The notes beneath the pieces were generated by a model. The model was not told the origin of the DNA. It searched no databases and saw only the letters and a list, made by a program, of their open reading frames with translations. The translations under genes and the position numbers were made by a program. Of a stretch of 64,000 bases of DNA, positions 36,275-44,318 are shown in pieces. The stretch is from the NCBI GenBank assembly GCA_028281325.1, contig JANQKC010000035.1, forward strand, positions 286,479-350,478. The letters are read 5' to 3'. How positions within the stretch are numbered: position 1 is the stretch's first letter; each line of letters begins with the position of its first letter. The stretch comes from Alphaproteobacteria bacterium (lineage in GTDB: Bacteria > Pseudomonadota > Alphaproteobacteria > UBA8366).

Positions 36275-38014
36275 TCACGCTGTCGTCGGCCGCTCGGCAA
36301 TATAGTTTCCAATGACAAGGTTCCGCAGGCCGCTCTTGGTGAAGGATCGAACCGCATCCTCGGGTGTCTCGACGATCGGATCGCCAGCCAAATTGTAAGA
36401 CGTATTCAGAATCACCGGAACGCCCGTCCTATCACCAAAGCATTTTATCAAATCGTAATAGCGCGGGTTCTCGTCACGCCGCACGGTTTGCACACGAGCG
36501 CTGTTGTCGACATGCGTGATCGCCGGGAGTTTGGCGGGATTGAAAACCCGACCTTCCCGCAACATCACCGGCGACGGCCCATCGATATCGAAGAACTCAT
36601 GGCATCGCTCGGCCAAGACGGCCGGCGCATAAGGCCGATAACGCTCCCGTCGTTTCACGATCAGATCCAGCACATATTTGATGTGAGGATCGGTCGGGTT
36701 CGCCAGAATACTGCGATTGCCCAGCGCCCGCGGTCCGAATTCGCTGCCGCCTTGGAACCAGCCAATCACGACGCCATCCGCAATCAGTTGGGCGGCTTCC
36801 GCGGCGATTTCGTTATCGTCAACGCGGCGAAAGGAACACTGGTGCGCGGTCAACGCCGCCTCGATATCGGAATCCGAATAGCCGCGTCCGTAGTAATCCG
36901 TGACCGCTTCGTATTGACGGTCACCGCCAAGCTGCACATAGGCGGCCATCGCCGCGCCGGCGGCGGTTCCATTATCCTCGCAAGATCCGTTCATATGAAG
37001 GGTTTCGAACAGACCGCTCCGACAAATCACCTCATTGGCCACGACGTTGAGCGCGACGCCGCCAGAATAGTAGAGAGACTGAGTCGGAAACTCCGCTTTC
37101 AATTGGGTCAAGAGGTCGACCAACAGTCGGTTCGTACGGTCCTGAACCGCAGCGGCCAAATCCGCGTAATGTCGATTGCCGGAAATTTCCACGCCCGCAA
37201 GGTTTGGCTGCCGGAATTCCCGGCTCAGCAGGTCGAAATCGATGGCAAGCAAGCCATCCCGCCCAATCCTCGCGAAATCCAATCCCGCATGCGCGGCCAC
37301 GTCGCCATGCGCCGCAAGCCCCATGACCTTTCCCGCGTCATTCCCGCCGCCGCAGCAATACCACGACGCCCATCGCCAGAGATGGCCTATGCTTTGAAGC
37401 AGCCGAATGTTCAGAATGCCAACCGTCGGCGCGGAAACCGGCCCGGACGGATGCGCAAACCGATACACAAGCCGCATGGACCGTCCGTCGAAAACATAGG
37501 CCGAAACCGTTTCCTTGCCGGTCGCCCCGACAAACAGCCGCGCCTTCGGGTGGATATCTTCCTGAACCGTCAGGCCGGCTCGATCGCTCTCATAAGATCC
37601 GCTGCCGTCGACAACCAGAACGAGGCCGGGTGACCCGTTGCCGTAGTGGACGGCATATTCCGCATGGGCATAGTGATGCGGAACGGTGATCAACGGCACG
37701 TCCTTGGAAACGTTACCGCCGATCAACCCGCAAAGGGTTTCGTGGGATGTCCGTGCCTCCTCCCATGGCGTGCAGGTCGCAATCGCTCCGACGTCTTCAT
37801 GCCCGATTCCCGCATCGTCGAGGCAATATCGGACGCAGCGTGAAAGAACGTCGTTGTCCCCGTCGAGGTAGATGCCTTGCCGCTTCACGCGCGTGAGGCG
37901 CTCGGCCTGTACGGCACGGAAGAGCGATCCATTACGAAGCAACGCGACGGCGCCGTTATGACTTCGGGAAATGCCGAGTATCCACTCAGGAGGCGGGCCC
38001 GACGCAGCGCTCAT
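36275..38014 (-). CDS. NodU/CmcH-family O-carbamoyltransferase
   Basis: A 579-residue carbamoyltransferase beginning at ATG 38014 in a 4-bp ATGA overlap with the upstream TPR gene. The N-terminal ASKHA-type part has ILGISRSHNGAVALLRNG and HHYAHAEYAVHYG with the metal-binding histidines; the C-terminal YrdC-like part carries FGPRALGNRSILANP, KRRERYRPYAPAVLAE and LNTSYNLAGDPIVETPEDA. The enzyme moves a carbamoyl group from carbamoyl phosphate to a hydroxyl on a sugar or natural product, as in Nod factors and cephamycins. The TPR and oxygenase partners suggest modification of a surface glycan or small secreted product. Confidence 0.87.
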   Translation of the reverse strand: MSAASGPPPEWILGISRSHNGAVALLRNGSLFRAVQAERLTRVKRQGIYLDGDNDVLSRCVRYCLDDAGIGHEDVGAIATCTPWEEARTSHETLCGLIGGNVSKDVPLITVPHHYAHAEYAVHYGNGSPGLVLVVDGSGSYESDRAGLTVQEDIHPKARLFVGATGKETVSAYVFDGRSMRLVYRFAHPSGPVSAPTVGILNIRLLQSIGHLWRWASWYCCGGGNDAGKVMGLAAHGDVAAHAGLDFARIGRDGLLAIDFDLLSREFRQPNLAGVEISGNRHYADLAAAVQDRTNRLLVDLLTQLKAEFPTQSLYYSGGVALNVVANEVICRSGLFETLHMNGSCEDNGTAAGAAMAAYVQLGGDRQYEAVTDYYGRGYSDSDIEAALTAHQCSFRRVDDNEIAAEAAQLIADGVVIGWFQGGSEFGPRALGNRSILANPTDPHIKYVLDLIVKRRERYRPYAPAVLAERCHEFFDIDGPSPVMLREGRVFNPAKLPAITHVDNSARVQTVRRDENPRYYDLIKCFGDRTGVPVILNTSYNLAGDPIVETPEDAVRSFTKSGLRNLVIGNYIAERPTTA

Positions 38015-39204
38015 AATCCCAACTCCACGAGGCGCGAGCGCAGGAGCGCTTCGGATCGGCTTACATCCCGAATTGCGCGCAGCGCCAACCCGAACAACGT
38101 CCATGCTTCATTGTCGTCGCGATCCCGCGCCAACGCGTCGCAAAGTCCATCGATAGCCTGTTCCGCCGCATGCTCGGCTTGCGCGAATCGTTCCGCCCGA
38201 AAATGCGCAATCGCAACCGCGGTCTGGGCCGCGGGCAGCCGTTCTTCGTCGATGATCGCCTCGGCGTCCTCAGTACCAAGCAAGGCTGTTCCCAACGCCG
38301 CATGCGCCTCTTCGAAAAAGGGCTGGATCCGGACCGCCCGCTCGAGCAATTCGACAGCGCTCCTCCCATTGCCCTGTTCAAACCGGCATACGCCGAGGCC
38401 ATAACAAGCCGCCGCGTGATCCGATTGCCGGTCAAGCACCTTTTGATAGATCGCCGCCGCTTCACCCCAATCGCCGTCCGCCCGTTTCTGATCGGCACGG
38501 ACCAGATCCGCTTGCTGTATGGTCCACTGGACCCGCTCCAGGTTGACCCGGGCATCTTCGAAATCCGGCGCGAGGTCCCGGGCCTTTTCGTAGGATTGCC
38601 GGGCATCTCCCAGTTTTTCCAGCGCTTCCAATGCCAAGCCTAGTCCATTCCAGACAACGGGGAACTGCGGAAACTCTTCGATGAGATTGCGATAGGCCTC
38701 TACCGCTTCGACGGATCGCGAGAGCTCCATCAGCAGATTTGCACGGTTCAACCGCATTTCCGGATCATCTGGAAGCAAGGCGACTGCCTTGTCGTACCGC
38801 GCCAACGCATCTTCCTTCCGGCCCGAATCCGCCAGCACGTTCGCGAGATTGTTGTGCGCCATCGCAAACCCGGGGTCGATCGCCAACGCTCTCTCATAAG
38901 CCTTCGATGCGTCGTCGAACCGTCCGAGGGCCCTGAACGCCTCGCCGAGGTTGCTGTGGTAGGACGCATTATCGGGCACGACCTGAATTGCCCGGGAGAT
39001 AAGATCGACGGCAGTTTCCGGATCTTCCCGTTGATGCGAAATAACGCCCAGGTAATGCAAGGCATCGGCGTGCCGCGGATCGACCTGAAGCACCTGCCGA
39101 TATATCGATTCGGCTTCGGCGAGCTGGCCCGCCTGATGATACTGGATGGCCAAATCGACGGCGTCCTCAATGCTGAGCTTCTGTTCGCTCAAGGCCAATC
39201 CCAT
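38011..39204 (-). CDS. TPR-repeat protein, first gene of carbamoyltransferase operon
   Basis: A 397-residue protein made almost wholly of tetratricopeptide repeats: at least eight units of the form AESIYRQVLQVDPRHADALH, AYERALAIDPGFAMAHNNLA and AIYQKVLDRQSDHAAACYG. No signal peptide or catalytic domain is visible. Its last four bases overlap the carbamoyltransferase start. TPR proteins of this type act as scaffolds or as the acceptor-binding part of glycan-modifying complexes. The TPR block resembles that of the third gene (TPR-oxygenase), so both may share an ancestor. Confidence 0.8.
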   Translation of the reverse strand: MGLALSEQKLSIEDAVDLAIQYHQAGQLAEAESIYRQVLQVDPRHADALHYLGVISHQREDPETAVDLISRAIQVVPDNASYHSNLGEAFRALGRFDDASKAYERALAIDPGFAMAHNNLANVLADSGRKEDALARYDKAVALLPDDPEMRLNRANLLMELSRSVEAVEAYRNLIEEFPQFPVVWNGLGLALEALEKLGDARQSYEKARDLAPDFEDARVNLERVQWTIQQADLVRADQKRADGDWGEAAAIYQKVLDRQSDHAAACYGLGVCRFEQGNGRSAVELLERAVRIQPFFEEAHAALGTALLGTEDAEAIIDEERLPAAQTAVAIAHFRAERFAQAEHAAEQAIDGLCDALARDRDDNEAWTLFGLALRAIRDVSRSEALLRSRLVELGL

Positions 39205-39248
39205 CTATTGCTAACCGACATGCGACAAACACATACGATTGCCGGTAC

Positions 39249-39383
39249 TTAGAATATCCCTGCAAGGCTGGCAATGCGGCGGCGCATGGCGCCCTCGATG
39301 TGCCCCCGACCGGCCTGGGATGCTTGGGTCTGTTCGAAAAGGTCCTCGGACGATGCCCGCCCAGCTTTGCCGAGATTGGGCAT
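39249..39383 (-). CDS. Candidate 44-residue small protein after aldo/keto reductase
   Basis: ATG at 39383 lies one base after the reductase stop codon. GGAGGG, seven bases upstream and inside the end of the reductase gene, is an excellent ribosome site, so the ORF looks coupled to the reductase. The 44-residue product begins MPNLGKAGRASSEDLFEQ and ends MRRRIASLAGIF, an acidic-polar half followed by a basic amphipathic half. Codon use matches the neighbourhood. No family recognised. Confidence 0.5.
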   Translation of the reverse strand: MPNLGKAGRASSEDLFEQTQASQAGRGHIEGAMRRRIASLAGIF

Positions 39384-39384
39384 T

Positions 39385-40422
39385 CTAGGGCCCTCCGGTT
39401 CGCGGCCGCCGCCCTCTCGGTGGATAACGCGGGTCTACGAATCCGGGCGTCGACGGATGTCCAGGCGACACCAACGCATTCACCAAGGCCTCGTCGGCAG
39501 CGGTAAAATCATGTTTCATCGCGCTCAGATAGGCTTTCCATTGAAACAATGTTCGAGGACCGGCGATGACGCTCGTGACGAATTCGTTGTTCAACACCCA
39601 ATTGATGGCGAAGTCCGATGGCGACATCCCGCGCTTGGCGGCGTGCTTCCGAACCTTTTCAAGCAGAGCGAAGGTCTCTTTCCGAAAATCTCGATTGAGA
39701 ATGCTGTTGTCGCCCCGCCCAGCCCGACTGTCGCGCGGTGGAGTCTTCTTAGGATCGTATTTTCCGGTCAGCACCCCGCGTGCTAGCGGCGAAAATGGGG
39801 CAACGCCAATGCCGTAATAGTCGCACGCCGGGAATAGATCGTTCTCCGCCATGCGCATGACCATATTGTAATGCGGTTGGCAAACGACCGGCCGCGGCGC
39901 GCCGACGGCGTCGCATAAGCGGATGAGTTCACCGATCTGCCAGGGTCGATGATTAGAAAACCCCCAGTGCAGCGCCTTGCCGCTATCAATGATGTCCCGC
40001 ATCGCAACGACGCTCTCTTCGAGCGGCGTCTCCCAATCCACATGGTGCATGTAATATATGTCGACATAATCGGTCTGCAGGCGTTTCAGGCTATGGTCGA
40101 TGGCTTCCATCATCCATTTCCGAGATAGCCCTTTCTTTCGCTGCGGAGATCCCGCGGACTGCCCAACCTTCGTCGCCAATACCCAATCCGCTCGATCTTT
40201 CTTAAGCAGCTTGCCAACAATCGTCTCAGATCGTCCGCCCGCATAGGCATCGGCCGCATCGATGAAGTTGGCGCCGGCCTCACGCGCATGGCCGACAATT
40301 TTCGCCGCCGATTCTTCATCGGTCGTGTCGCCGAAATTCATCACGCCAAGACAGATGGACGACACCCGAAGGCCGCTGTTCCCCAAGTTTCGATAATCCA
40401 CGCTAGCCGTCTCCCTGTTCAC
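39385..40422 (-). CDS. Aldo/keto reductase
   Basis: A 345-residue NADPH-dependent aldo/keto reductase. Signature parts: INFGD-like start (SICLGVMNFGDTTDEESA near residue 20), the catalytic tetrad Asp/Tyr in FIDAADAYAGGRSE near 54-60 and Lys in VLATKVGQ near 82, and His in IYYMHHVDWETP near 127; RGVLTGKY is present near 215. It belongs to the YhdN/Tas-like group acting on sugars or aldehydes. Its last codons contain the ribosome site for a 44-residue ORF. The region upstream to 40640 has no gene I can see. Confidence 0.87.
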   Translation of the reverse strand: MNRETASVDYRNLGNSGLRVSSICLGVMNFGDTTDEESAAKIVGHAREAGANFIDAADAYAGGRSETIVGKLLKKDRADWVLATKVGQSAGSPQRKKGLSRKWMMEAIDHSLKRLQTDYVDIYYMHHVDWETPLEESVVAMRDIIDSGKALHWGFSNHRPWQIGELIRLCDAVGAPRPVVCQPHYNMVMRMAENDLFPACDYYGIGVAPFSPLARGVLTGKYDPKKTPPRDSRAGRGDNSILNRDFRKETFALLEKVRKHAAKRGMSPSDFAINWVLNNEFVTSVIAGPRTLFQWKAYLSAMKHDFTAADEALVNALVSPGHPSTPGFVDPRYPPRGRRPRTGGP

Positions 40423-40673
40423 GCGCCTTTGGCCTCTTCCTCGCGATCCAAAGAATACACTGTCAGGGAAACATTGTCCCAGCGCGGTAGCCGATCAACC
40501 AACTTGCGGACCAAACAGTCCGTAGATTCACCTCGGCCCACCAAATCCTGTTCTTCGATTTGGCCTAAACCTCAGAATCACCACATGGAATCCCTGCTCT
40601 CGTCACACTCCCGCCACCTTTGAAAACTAGTGTGATCATTGACGGGCTTACGTGATTCAACCTGAGTCAACGC

Positions 40674-40745
40674 ATGCTTGGTCAATCTCCCCTACTACAC
40701 TACTGGCCCCGCCCTGCCCGGCGGGGCCACTTTCTTTTTAATGAT
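40674..40745 (+). ncRNA. Candidate small RNA with strong terminator
   Basis: TTGACG at 40639-40644 could be a -35 box; the hexamer 17 bases later is a poor -10. The transcript would be about 65-70 nt, with an unpaired UCAAUCUCCCCUACU segment (a CU-rich anti-Shine-Dalgarno-like stretch seen in several alphaproteobacterial sRNA families) followed by a 9-bp GC terminator stem and a U-tract. There is no ORF that this terminator would serve. It is an orphan terminator with sRNA-like sequence; the family is not identified. Confidence 0.42.
40705..40739 (+). terminator. Intrinsic terminator (GGCCCCGCC/GGCGGGGCC)
   Basis: A perfect 9-bp GC stem (40705-40713 with 40720-40728), six-base loop, then ACTTTCTTTTT. 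It is a strong plus-strand Rho-independent terminator not preceded by any plus-strand gene in the 2 kb before it. The rest of 40746-41098 has no supported gene. Confidence 0.8.
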
Positions 40746-41098
40746 CTGCCGCACGCGAACGGCCGGCACGCCGCGTCTTCAAGCAATCCCCACGGAAGCG
40801 CAGCCCGCTGCCTTTATCTACCGATTCGGCGTCGTAAAATTGGACCTCCCAAACATTTTGCCTGTAGATTTAGTCCAAAAGGATTAGGTCAAAATTGGCT
40901 ATCCACACGATAGCTTGCTCCAAGCGGGCTGATATGGTGTGTGTGCGCTCACGCTTTACGCGCAGAAGCATTCCGTTTTCGCGCGATTAGCAAGATGGAA
41001 ATAAGCTCACATACCATGTTTGGCATTGTTTCGCGCCGCTTACAGGATATCTATCGGCGACGCTGAACTTGATGAGGGGAATAAAGGGACCGGCACTC

Positions 41099-42751
41099 AT
41101 GGCTCGGAGGCACAATTCGTTACGGATCGCGTTGGAAGCGGTGCATCAAAGTCGTGCGCTTGCCGCCTGTTACCTCCTTTTCTTGATGACAGGTTGCGTC
41201 GCCACCACGACGCCGGCACCCGCGCCGGGCCCGGAATCCTCGCTCGACAAAATCATCGATGACTACGAAACGTCCGGCCCGTCGGACGGCACAGCGAAGA
41301 TAGCCGTCTTGCTGCCCCTGAGCGGACCATACGCCGACATCGGACGCCAGCTCTTGGACGCGTCTGTCCTAGCCATGTTTGATAGGGGTGACGAAACCGT
41401 CGAACTGCTCCCGCGCGATACGGAAGGGACCGCGGACGGCGCCGCCAGCGCGGTTCAGACAGCGATATCGGAAGGCGCCAATGTCGTTGTCGGGCCGCTG
41501 TTTTCGCATTCGGTAACCGCGATAAAGCCGCATCTGCGCAAGGCCAACATCCGAGCCATCGCACTTTCGAACAACCGCGCCGTTGCGGGCTCGCCGGTCT
41601 ACCTGATCGGCAATCAACCGGAACCGCAAATCGACGCCCTGACCACGTATCTGCGGGAATCGGGGAAACGGCGCATTGCGTTATTGGGCCCGGACACAAG
41701 CTATCTGCGTCTCCTGCGGAACCGGCTTATCCAGGCCGACAAGGTTGGCAACATACAGTTGGTCGACAGCCGTCTGTACTCGACCGACGCATCCTATACC
41801 GATATCTCGAAGCAAGTCCGGGCTATCACGCAATACGACAAACGCACAGCGGCGCTTGACGATTTTACATCGATCTTCGAATCAGCCTGGGAAGCCCATG
41901 AGGAACCGGAAGAGGCAATGGAGTTGGCGCTGGGGCAGCTGGAGGAGCGCGTCGCCGCTGTTCGAGTACAGCAGGCCGCTTTCGTCTTGGGAGGGGAAAA
42001 GGCGCGGGAATGGACCGTCAGCGAGGTCGAGTATGGAACGGCACTGACGGAACTGATGGCGTTGTATGAGCGCAACACGACCGACGAGAAAACACCGCAA
42101 GAAACGATGGCCGAGGCCCTGACGGAATTCCGACTTCGCGAGACCCTCGGGGAAATCGATCTGGATGCCGTCATCTTGCCGATCAGCGGCCAACCTCTTC
42201 TCGTCATCGCGCCGATGTTCGAGTATTTCAACGCGACGCGACCCGACGTGTGGATGGTTGGCACCGACGTTTGGGATACCGCCGAACTCCTCGAAAAGAA
42301 GGATTTATTCGGAAGCCGCTACGTGACCGCGGCATCGGAAAACTGGCCCGGATTTCAATCAAGGATGGAAAGCGCCTTCCAATACAGGCCGGCACAATTG
42401 GTGACATCCGCCTACGACGCGGTCGCCTTGGCGCTTTTGGAAAAACAGGAAACCGGCGGGCTTGCCTTCGACGAGATGTATTTAACACGAGAGCAAGGCT
42501 TCGAAGGCATTAACGGCAAGTTTGGGTTCCTGCCGGACGGCGTTGCAAGGCGCATGCTCCATATCGTCCAGCTTCGTGACGAAGGCCGGCAACATCTTTA
42601 TGCGTGGGAGCCGTCCTCCGATCCGACGATCGAAAGCACCGCGTCCGACGCCGACCCGAGCAAGATCGCCCCGCCGCTGCCTTCGACGGAGCAACGGCAG
42701 GGCACGCCGCCGATTTCATTTCTTGAGAATCAGGGTCAATCCGGCGGGTAG
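41099..42751 (+). CDS. Penicillin-binding protein activator-type lipoprotein (LpoA/LppC-like)
   Basis: A 550-residue lipoprotein starting at ATG 41099, with AAAGGG upstream; ATG 41072 is the alternative. After a basic N-region the lipobox LLFLMTGC puts the lipid cysteine near residue 33. The mature part begins with IAVLLPLSGPYADIGRQLLD, the type I periplasmic-binding-protein fold used by LpoA and the branched-chain amino-acid receptors, and continues with NVVVGPLFSHSVTAI and FGFLPDGVARRMLHIVQL. In E. coli LpoA activates PBP1a; the alphaproteobacterial relatives are less studied. It is the last chromosomal gene before the prophage. Confidence 0.82.
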   Translation: MARRHNSLRIALEAVHQSRALAACYLLFLMTGCVATTTPAPAPGPESSLDKIIDDYETSGPSDGTAKIAVLLPLSGPYADIGRQLLDASVLAMFDRGDETVELLPRDTEGTADGAASAVQTAISEGANVVVGPLFSHSVTAIKPHLRKANIRAIALSNNRAVAGSPVYLIGNQPEPQIDALTTYLRESGKRRIALLGPDTSYLRLLRNRLIQADKVGNIQLVDSRLYSTDASYTDISKQVRAITQYDKRTAALDDFTSIFESAWEAHEEPEEAMELALGQLEERVAAVRVQQAAFVLGGEKAREWTVSEVEYGTALTELMALYERNTTDEKTPQETMAEALTEFRLRETLGEIDLDAVILPISGQPLLVIAPMFEYFNATRPDVWMVGTDVWDTAELLEKKDLFGSRYVTAASENWPGFQSRMESAFQYRPAQLVTSAYDAVALALLEKQETGGLAFDEMYLTREQGFEGINGKFGFLPDGVARRMLHIVQLRDEGRQHLYAWEPSSDPTIESTASDADPSKIAPPLPSTEQRQGTPPISFLENQGQSGG

Positions 42752-42800
42752 GTTAAACACAACACGCATTCCCAGAGCTTCGCAGGCGTTCAGGCAGGAA

Positions 42801-42980
42801 CTATCTGCAAAATGCCGCGACCTTGCGGTTATGGGCCACGATCTGTTCCGCCGTGGCCCGCGTGACAACGTCGCCGTCATTCACGATGATCCGTTTCGCC
42901 CAGGAACACTCACCGCCCGTCGCGCAACTCGCGGTCCAAAGCATCATCGCTGAGACCAGCAACATCCTCGTCGATTTCAT
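42801..42980 (-). CDS. Rz1-like outer-membrane spanin lipoprotein
   Basis: A 59-residue lipoprotein from ATG 42980. The signal ends MMLWTASCATGG with a lipobox cysteine near residue 19. The mature part CSWAKRIIVNDGDVVTRATA then QIVAHNRKVAAFC matches the short phage Rz1/LysC pattern (a charged stretch, T-x-x-Q-I, HN, terminal Cys). It overlaps the Rz gene out of frame by 71 bp, the usual arrangement of two-component spanins that fuse inner and outer membranes in the last step of lysis. Its stop lies 50 bp from the PBP-activator gene. Confidence 0.72.
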   Translation of the reverse strand: MKSTRMLLVSAMMLWTASCATGGECSWAKRIIVNDGDVVTRATAEQIVAHNRKVAAFCR

Positions 42981-43125
42981 TAGCCACTCCCGCTTGTTTC
43001 GATTTGGCCTCGAAGTGATCCCTCTCGACTTCGGCGCGTCCGCTCCCCTTTGCCACGCGTATGGCGGCAAGGACCACGACGACAAGGAAAAGGACGGCTC
43101 CACCGATAACGGCGACCGTCGTCAT
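42910..43125 (-). CDS. Rz-like inner-membrane spanin
   Basis: A 71-residue protein with an N-terminal membrane helix (VAVIGGAVLFLVVVVLAAI) followed by a charged periplasmic segment ending LSDDALDRELRDGR, a C-terminal pattern common in alphaproteobacterial phage Rz proteins. ATG 43125 overlaps the stop of the upstream holin-like gene (ATGA). With the overlapping Rz1 gene it forms a two-component spanin. No endolysin gene is visible, so it must lie outside or be unrecognised. Confidence 0.7.
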   Translation of the reverse strand: MTTVAVIGGAVLFLVVVVLAAIRVAKGSGRAEVERDHFEAKSKQAGVANEIDEDVAGLSDDALDRELRDGR

Positions 43126-43448
43126 TTGACGGCTGGATCGTTCTTTGCGGCCCCAATGTTGAAGCCGAGGAGATTGATCGCCTTCAGAATATAGCCGATC
43201 ACCTTGTCGTCGGTTTCGTTTTTGGTCAGCGACGCGACCATCGCGAACATGCCGACAACCTGGAAGACAACCGGAAGCCAGGCGGAGAATCTCTTCAGAA
43301 AATCCCCAAGGAACGGAATTGCCAGGAGGCTGGGCGGCACCTCGGGGTCGATCGACACGGTTGCGCCCTGCGCCGCGACGTCCGGCATCGTGGCAAAACC
43401 AACCCATACCAAAGCGGCCCCCGCGAGGGGGGCGAGATAGTTTTTCAT
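43122..43448 (-). CDS. Small phage membrane protein (holin-region)
   Basis: A 108-residue protein with an N-terminal signal-like helix (LAPLAGAALVWVGFATMP), a central membrane helix (AWLPVVFQVVGMFAMVASL) and a weakly hydrophobic end containing KVIGYILKAINLLGFNIGAAKN. The end motif is shared by small hypothetical proteins next to spanin genes in alphaproteobacterial prophages. Position immediately before Rz makes a holin or antiholin role plausible, but it is not a family I can name. Coupled to Rz by ATGA overlap. Confidence 0.6.
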   Translation of the reverse strand: MKNYLAPLAGAALVWVGFATMPDVAAQGATVSIDPEVPPSLLAIPFLGDFLKRFSAWLPVVFQVVGMFAMVASLTKNETDDKVIGYILKAINLLGFNIGAAKNDPAVK

Positions 43449-43537
43449 GATGTCACCTATGGTCGTTTAGATTGAAACAAACCGCCGAGGTGGCGGGAGA
43501 GGTCTTCGTATCGATACCTAAAAGAACGAACGACTAC

Positions 43538-43842
43538 TCAGCCTTCCTCACTCGGTTTCGCCGGCTTCAGGACTTCCCACGCCTCGCCGCCGCTCAGGAC
43601 ACAACTCGGACCGCCCGGAATCGTATAGACGATGGTCCAGCTCCGCCGGTCGGACATGAACAGCTCAACCAAGGCGCCGGCGTCCGAAAGGCCTTCCGCG
43701 ACCTTTCTTTCCCGATAGTCCTTCTCCAAAACGCCAACGATTTGGCCATGGGCGGCACAAAACATCTGCGCCACGGCCGCAACCGGCATGAGCATGAAAA
43801 AACCGCCGATCAGGACGGCGATCAGACAAAAGGGCGCATCAT
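43538..43842 (-). pseudogene. Secreted phage-associated protein with apparent one-base frameshift
   Basis: The ATG at 43842 sits in an ATGA overlap with the upstream gene and follows GGAGGA, but reads only MMRPFV before a stop. One extra T in the CCCTTTTG run at about 43830 would join it to the long open frame and produce MMRPFCLIAVLIGGFFM then LMPVAAVAQ, an ideal signal peptide. The mature part (about 78 residues) has AAHGQIVGVLEKDYRERKVA, SWTIVYTIPGG and a second Cys, a pattern seen in small secreted proteins of alphaproteobacterial prophages. Either a sequencing/assembly error or a real frameshift; function unknown. Confidence 0.6.
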
Positions 43843-44144
43843 TGGAACATCCTCCGCAAATGATCCCAGAATCCAAACACTGCCGCGCCCAGACCGATAA
43901 ACCCCACCGAGACCACACCCCAATGACGGAGCATCCGGCAGCGCTGAATGTCCGGGCGGGTATCCTCCATCTCCCTCTTGATAAGAACGACGTCGGTTTT
44001 GACGTTCTCAAGAATCTCGTAAAGCATGCTGCGCTTGGCGGTGTTATCCCGGTGGGCATCCTTCAGGGCCTCGACATCCAGCCGAAGCCCCCTCACCTCA
44101 CCGACCAACTCGCCCAACAATCGCTCCGTTGAGCCTGCACTCAT
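43839..44144 (-). CDS. DUF1515-like phage protein with C-terminal membrane helix
   Basis: A 101-residue protein starting at ATG 44144 (MSAGSTERLLGELVGEV). The first two thirds are coiled-coil-like (LRLDVEALKDAHRDNTAKR), with a C-terminal membrane helix (WGVVSVGFIGLGAAVFGFW). This arrangement resembles DUF1515 proteins in rhizobial prophages. The start overlaps the stop of the remnant tail-fibre ORF by one base (TGATG). A copy of this start, with a nearly identical 20 bases, also follows the intact tail fibre, evidence that the two genes were once adjacent there. Confidence 0.62.
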   Translation of the reverse strand: MSAGSTERLLGELVGEVRGLRLDVEALKDAHRDNTAKRSMLYEILENVKTDVVLIKREMEDTRPDIQRCRMLRHWGVVSVGFIGLGAAVFGFWDHLRRMFQ

Positions 44145-44190
44145 CAAACATTCCTCTTGATATCGTTCAACGCCAGCCAGGGCCGCATGT
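44118..44190 (-). repeat. 73-bp imperfect direct repeat, copy B (fibre end plus next gene start)
   Basis: Aligns with 46564-46636 at 58 of 73 bases, counted by eye. Each copy encodes the last residues of a tail fibre (here MRPWLALNDIKRNV), its TGA stop, and the first codons of the DUF1515-like gene (MSAGSTERL). The shared stop-start TGATG is identical. The two copies bracket two methyltransferase genes and a decayed fibre tip. Confidence 0.75.
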
Positions 44191-44257
44191 CGCCATGCGA
44201 TAGCCGAGCTTTACTCGCTACCTCGAAAAGATCACGGCAAGAGAGAGTTTCAGTCAT
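44144..44257 (-). pseudogene. Remnant tail-fibre C-terminus ORF
   Basis: A 37-codon ORF from ATG 44257 ending GDMRPWLALNDIKRNV, which matches the tail-fibre terminus NNMQPWLALNYIIRAV in the intact gene. The first 20 residues have no match in the fibre, so only the tip is retained. It stops on the TGATG overlap with the DUF1515-like gene exactly as the intact fibre would. It is best read as the old end of the fibre gene left behind when cargo was inserted. Confidence 0.6.
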
Positions 44258-44270
44258 TCGACCTCACTGA

Positions 44271-44291
44271 TAAAAGGCCCCCGGGGAGGCC
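44271..44291 (-). terminator. Intrinsic terminator after methyltransferase cargo
   Basis: On the minus strand GGCCTC-CCCG-GGGGCC (one G-U pair) is followed by TTTTA, 28 bp after the methyltransferase stop. It would separate cargo transcription from the downstream lysis genes. Confidence 0.55.
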
Positions 44292-44318
44292 AGTAGAATC
44301 ATCGATTTTTAGAGGCAG

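Noticed and set aside
35492..37633. 713-codon plus-strand open frame
   Set aside because: Antisense to the carbamoyltransferase and TPR-oxygenase genes, both full of family motifs; its own translation has none.
40744..40887. Short plus-strand ORF after the orphan terminator
   Set aside because: No ribosome site, no recognisable domain, and it lies directly after a strong terminator.
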